From an uncultured Oscillospiraceae bacterium (GTDB lineage: Bacteria > Bacillota > Clostridia > Oscillospirales > Ruminococcaceae), in NCBI GenBank assembly GCA_910583935.1, contig CAJTZM010000024.1, forward strand, positions 1-24,362: a stretch of 24,362 nt of DNA. Direction: 5' to 3'. Position numbers and translations under genes: made by a program. Numbering within the stretch: the first letter of the stretch is position 1; every line of letters starts with the position of its first letter. Under the pieces are notes generated by a model, which did no database searches, had not been told where the DNA came from, and saw only the letters and a program-made list of their open reading frames with translations. Positions 22,443 through 24,362 of this stretch are shown here, one piece after another.

Positions 22443-22817
22443 TTGGACAATACATTAAAGAGAATACTATCCCTTATCCCGCAAAAGCCTGACGGGAAAT
22501 TTGTACACGGGGCAGTTAAAGAATTTGCGACCACCCTTGGGCTTAAAAGTGGAAATATCGTTTCAGACTGGATTGCCGGGAGAAGCAAGTCTTATGAAGG
22601 ATATCTGTACCAAATATCCGCCCTCCACAACGTATCTGTCGAATGGCTACGTGGCGAAACCGACGATCCCACACCCGTAGGGCAAAAAGAAACGTTCCCC
22701 GTCGTTTCCGACGAGGAACGTTTGGACAAAGAACTTATTTCCCGTCTATGTCGGCTAACGCCGGAAGAACGGGAAAAGGTCGATGCGTTTGTTCAAGGGC
22801 TTTTAGCATCTCGTTAA
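22443..22817 (+). CDS. XRE-family phage repressor-like protein
   Basis: 124 residues from TTG 22443 with GGGGTG upstream. The helix-turn-helix region reads FATTLGLKSGNIVSDWIAGR, then YLYQISALHNVSVEWLRGET. A charged C-terminal segment follows (DEERLDKELISRLCRLTPEE, REKVDAFVQGLLA), perhaps for dimer formation. This is the longest of the three XRE proteins and the best candidate for the lysogeny repressor. No protease domain is present. Confidence 0.78.
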   Translation: MDNTLKRILSLIPQKPDGKFVHGAVKEFATTLGLKSGNIVSDWIAGRSKSYEGYLYQISALHNVSVEWLRGETDDPTPVGQKETFPVVSDEERLDKELISRLCRLTPEEREKVDAFVQGLLASR

Positions 22818-22878
22818 GCTGCCGCTTTTCGTCAATGGAAAGCGCGCTGATATATTGTGCGGCCTCTTCTTCTGTCAT
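22735..22878 (-). CDS. Small ORF antisense to the repressor 3' end
   Basis: 47 residues from ATG 22878, reading MTEEEAAQYISALSIDEKRQ and NEMLKALEQTHRP. The composition looks real and a TATAAT lies at 22932-22937 on the minus strand. It overlaps the last 83 bases of the XRE gene on the other strand, so the two mRNAs would be antisense. AAAGGGG is a weak ribosome site. No family. Confidence 0.4.
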   Translation of the reverse strand: MTEEEAAQYISALSIDEKRQLNEMLKALEQTHRPFPVLPALADIDGK

Positions 22879-23038
22879 GACTTTTTTCCCCTTTCTACTC
22901 TGGCGCCAGAATTTTAAATTTGCGCAGGTAAATTATAACATATTTGGGGGGAATGATGTGGAAAATCTATTATATTTCTATATAATCTAGATGTTGATCG
23001 GTATTTTTGATCGTGTAATTTTTTCATACCAATAAAAC

Positions 23039-23070
23039 GATTTCGTTAATATCAACAAATTCGCGAAATC
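23039..23070. promoter_or_regulatory. Inverted repeat upstream of the NYN locus promoter
   Basis: GATTTCG (23039-23045) and CGAAATC (23064-23070), just before the -35 at 23074. Operator candidate. Confidence 0.35.
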
Positions 23071-23073
23071 TTA

Positions 23074-23102
23074 TTGCAAAAATCAAAAAAATTGCATATA
23101 AT
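23074..23102 (+). promoter_or_regulatory. Sigma-A-like promoter of the NYN locus RNA
   Basis: TTGCAA (23074-23079), 17 bases, TATAAT (23097-23102). The predicted RNA starts near 23109, at the first hairpin. Confidence 0.7.
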
Positions 23103-23105
23103 AAT

Positions 23106-23217
23106 GGGGTAACGTAAGTTACCGTTTGAGTGTAAACTCAAATTGTTTTTAACAGGCCCCTTGTAGTAAGCCCCCCATTGATAAGGGGAAGGCTGAATCC
23201 TGGGGCCTTATTTTTTT
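23106..23217 (+). ncRNA. Structured RNA ending in a terminator, upstream of the NYN gene
   Basis: Four helices in 110 bases. H1: GGTAAC-GTAA-GTTACC (23108-23123). H2: TTTGAGT-GTAA-ACTCAAA (23125-23142). Both have the same GTAA (GNRA-type) loop. H3: AGGCCCC (23154-23160) with GGGGCCT (23202-23208), then TTATTTTTTT. Inside H3 is H4: AGCCCCCC (23169-23176) with GGGG-AA-GGCT (23185-23194). Own promoter, stable folds and a terminal T-run suggest a discrete small RNA or an attenuated leader. The NYN gene starts 17 bases after the T-run. Not matched to a family I can name. Confidence 0.6.
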
Positions 23218-23233
23218 GTAAAGGAGATTTTCT

Positions 23234-23893
23234 ATGACGCGTACAGCAATTTTAGTTGACGGCGGCTTTTATCGAAAGCGTGCAACGCATCTTTGGGGTG
23301 CTAAATCCGCTGAAGGAAGAGCCAAAGAACTTCATTCATATTGTATGGCGCATATGAACGATAAGGACGGGTCAGAAAATCGTCAACTTTATCGGATTTT
23401 TTACTATGATTGCGCTCCGATTGGACGAAAAAGTGTCTTTCACCCTCTTACAAAAAAGAATGTTGATTTAGACAAATCTGATACATACACATGGTCGCTA
23501 GCTTTTTTAGCTGAATTGAAAAAACGCAGAAAATTTGCGCTTCGTTTGGGAGAAATGTCGAATCAAGCATATTATAACCTTCGTCCCGAAATTACACGTC
23601 AAATTGTAATGGGCAAAAAAAAGTTAGAGACCTTAACAGAAAATGATTTTCAATTTATTGCTCAACAAAAAGGCGTTGACATGAGAATCGGAATTGATAT
23701 TGCATCTCTCGCGTATAAAAAACAAATCGACCAGATCATTTTAATATCTGGAGATAGCGATTTTGTACCTGCCGCTAAACTCGCTCGCAGAGAAGGAATA
23801 GATTTTATTTTAGATCCCATGTGGGCCGACATTAAGGATGATTTATTTGAACATATCGATGGATTAAAAAGCCAATGGAAAAAGAAAAAATAA
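23234..23893 (+). CDS. NYN-domain (PIN-like) putative ribonuclease
   Basis: 219 residues, ATG 23234, AAAGGAG nine bases upstream. The conserved Asp positions of the NYN fold are present: AILVDGGFYRKR near the start, KGVDMRIGIDIASLAYK around residue 150, and QIILISGDSDFVPAAKLARR around 175. A family pattern DPMWADIKDDLFEHIDGL closes it. NYN proteins are PIN-related and expected to cut RNA with metal ions. Relatives are common next to prophage integrase genes in clostridia. It has its own upstream RNA and terminator, and a terminator after it, so it is a separate unit from the repressor and integrase. Confidence 0.85.
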   Translation: MTRTAILVDGGFYRKRATHLWGAKSAEGRAKELHSYCMAHMNDKDGSENRQLYRIFYYDCAPIGRKSVFHPLTKKNVDLDKSDTYTWSLAFLAELKKRRKFALRLGEMSNQAYYNLRPEITRQIVMGKKKLETLTENDFQFIAQQKGVDMRIGIDIASLAYKKQIDQIILISGDSDFVPAAKLARREGIDFILDPMWADIKDDLFEHIDGLKSQWKKKK

Positions 23894-23895
23894 AA

Positions 23896-23929
23896 ATCCC
23901 CGCCGGTTGCAGCCGACAGGGATCTTTTT
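23896..23929 (+). terminator. Terminator after the NYN gene
   Basis: ATCCC...GGGAT with an inner CGG...CCG, followed by TTTTT. It separates the NYN gene from the integrase. Confidence 0.75.
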
Positions 23930-24024
23930 AAAATGGCTCACCCAAAGATGGACAAGCACAGTACGCAACTGTATTTTACCATCTTCGGGAAAGCTTTTCA
24001 AGTCATACCCGGAGGTGTATTTTT

Positions 24025-24362
24025 ATGGGCAAACGAACCAACACCGCTAAATGGATGGAGAATCAAAAACGTTGGCAGGTCAACGTCCAGAAGGACGGGG
24101 TGCGCCGAAGCTTCACAAGTTCCAAACCCGGTAGAACCGGCCAAAGGGAAGCCAACGCAAAAGCAGACGCCTGGCTGGATGATGGGATCGATCCTTCAAA
24201 AAATCGCGTTGACGACTTGCTGGATGAATATTTAAAAATCATCGAAACCACCACTAGTTTTAGCAATTATAAAAAAGAAAGTTACTTCAATGTTTTTAGA
24301 AGATTTGACAATCCCTCAAGGTGCCCGTTTAAAAGGAACTTCCATATTGCAGCCAAAAGACT
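24025..24362 (+). pseudogene. int: Tyrosine integrase, 5' part, with apparent internal deletion and frameshift
   Basis: ATG 24025 with GGAGG upstream. The first 85 residues are the N-terminal arm-binding region (KRWQVNVQKDGVRRSFTSSK, KADAWLDDGIDPSKN, LLDEYLKIIETTTSFSNYK). From about 24280 the native-looking frame is +1 (KVTSMFLEDLTIPQGARLKG, TSILQPKD), matching the lead-in to the catalytic domain in related phage integrases. The frame from the ATG stays open to the window end but reads poorly (SYFNVFRRFDNPSRC). About 65-70 residues of the core-binding domain seem missing between SNYKK and this block. Read past the window edge, the gene is incomplete here; the enzyme is probably dead. Confidence 0.65.

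Noticed and set aside
23933..24024. Possible attachment site between the NYN gene and the integrase
   Set aside because: No repeat of it was seen elsewhere in the window, and the other prophage end is not visible.
23933..24235. 100-residue plus-strand ORF beginning before the integrase
   Set aside because: Most of it overlaps the integrase start in another frame; no ribosome site, and the integrase frame is clearly native.

Overview
The window looks like the right-hand part of a decaying temperate siphophage (prophage) in a low-to-mid GC Bacillota genome, probably a gut-type member of class Clostridia. The grounds are strong AGGAGG ribosome sites, frequent TTG starts, and phage proteins typical of clostridial siphoviruses: a PBSX-type terminase, an SPP1-like portal, a permuted cytosine methylase, a Rad52-type annealing protein with Gam, and an integrase-proximal NYN protein. 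No rRNA, tRNA or CRISPR array was seen.

Layout. Positions 1-1450 are AT-rich non-phage DNA with a broken ORF and a 340-aa BtrH-like protein on the minus strand. Positions 1450-2450 hold fragments of mobile DNA, including a winged-helix protein of the type found in integrative conjugative elements. Positions 2460-3962 are an IS110-family element. Its transposase is broken by three frameshifts, but its left end still encodes what looks like a complete bridge RNA, whose target loop matches the flanking DNA. From 3964 to 11557, all on the minus strand, lies the head module, transcribed right to left: terminase small and large subunits, portal, minor capsid protein, scaffold, major capsid, connector and three head-tail joining or minor capsid proteins. 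Everything that should follow (tail tube, tape measure, baseplate, lysis) is missing and the IS stands in its place.

Positions 11600-20430, also minus strand, form the early and middle operon. In order of transcription these are small regulators and membrane proteins, a pentapeptide-repeat protein, Gam, Rad52-like annealing protein, HNH nuclease, SSB, a DUF6291-like replication protein, RusA-like resolvase, a circularly permuted C5-methylase, a MazG-like protein, a Lar-like zinc protein, zinc-ribbon and HExxH proteins, and an ArpU-like late regulator. Many neighbours overlap by ATGA, which implies translational coupling.

Positions 20430-24362 are the lysogeny and control region. It has a divergent winged-helix plus membrane-anchor gene, three XRE repressor-like genes, a 20-bp perfect inverted repeat, a duplicated leader in front of two XRE genes, an NYN-domain ribonuclease-like gene preceded by its own promoter, a structured RNA and a terminator, and the start of a tyrosine integrase that appears to carry an internal deletion and frameshift. 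The damaged integrase, missing tail genes, broken IS and several frameshifted small genes all point to a defective prophage. The two most interesting signals are the IS110 bridge RNA with its matching target, and the RNA-plus-NYN nuclease locus.
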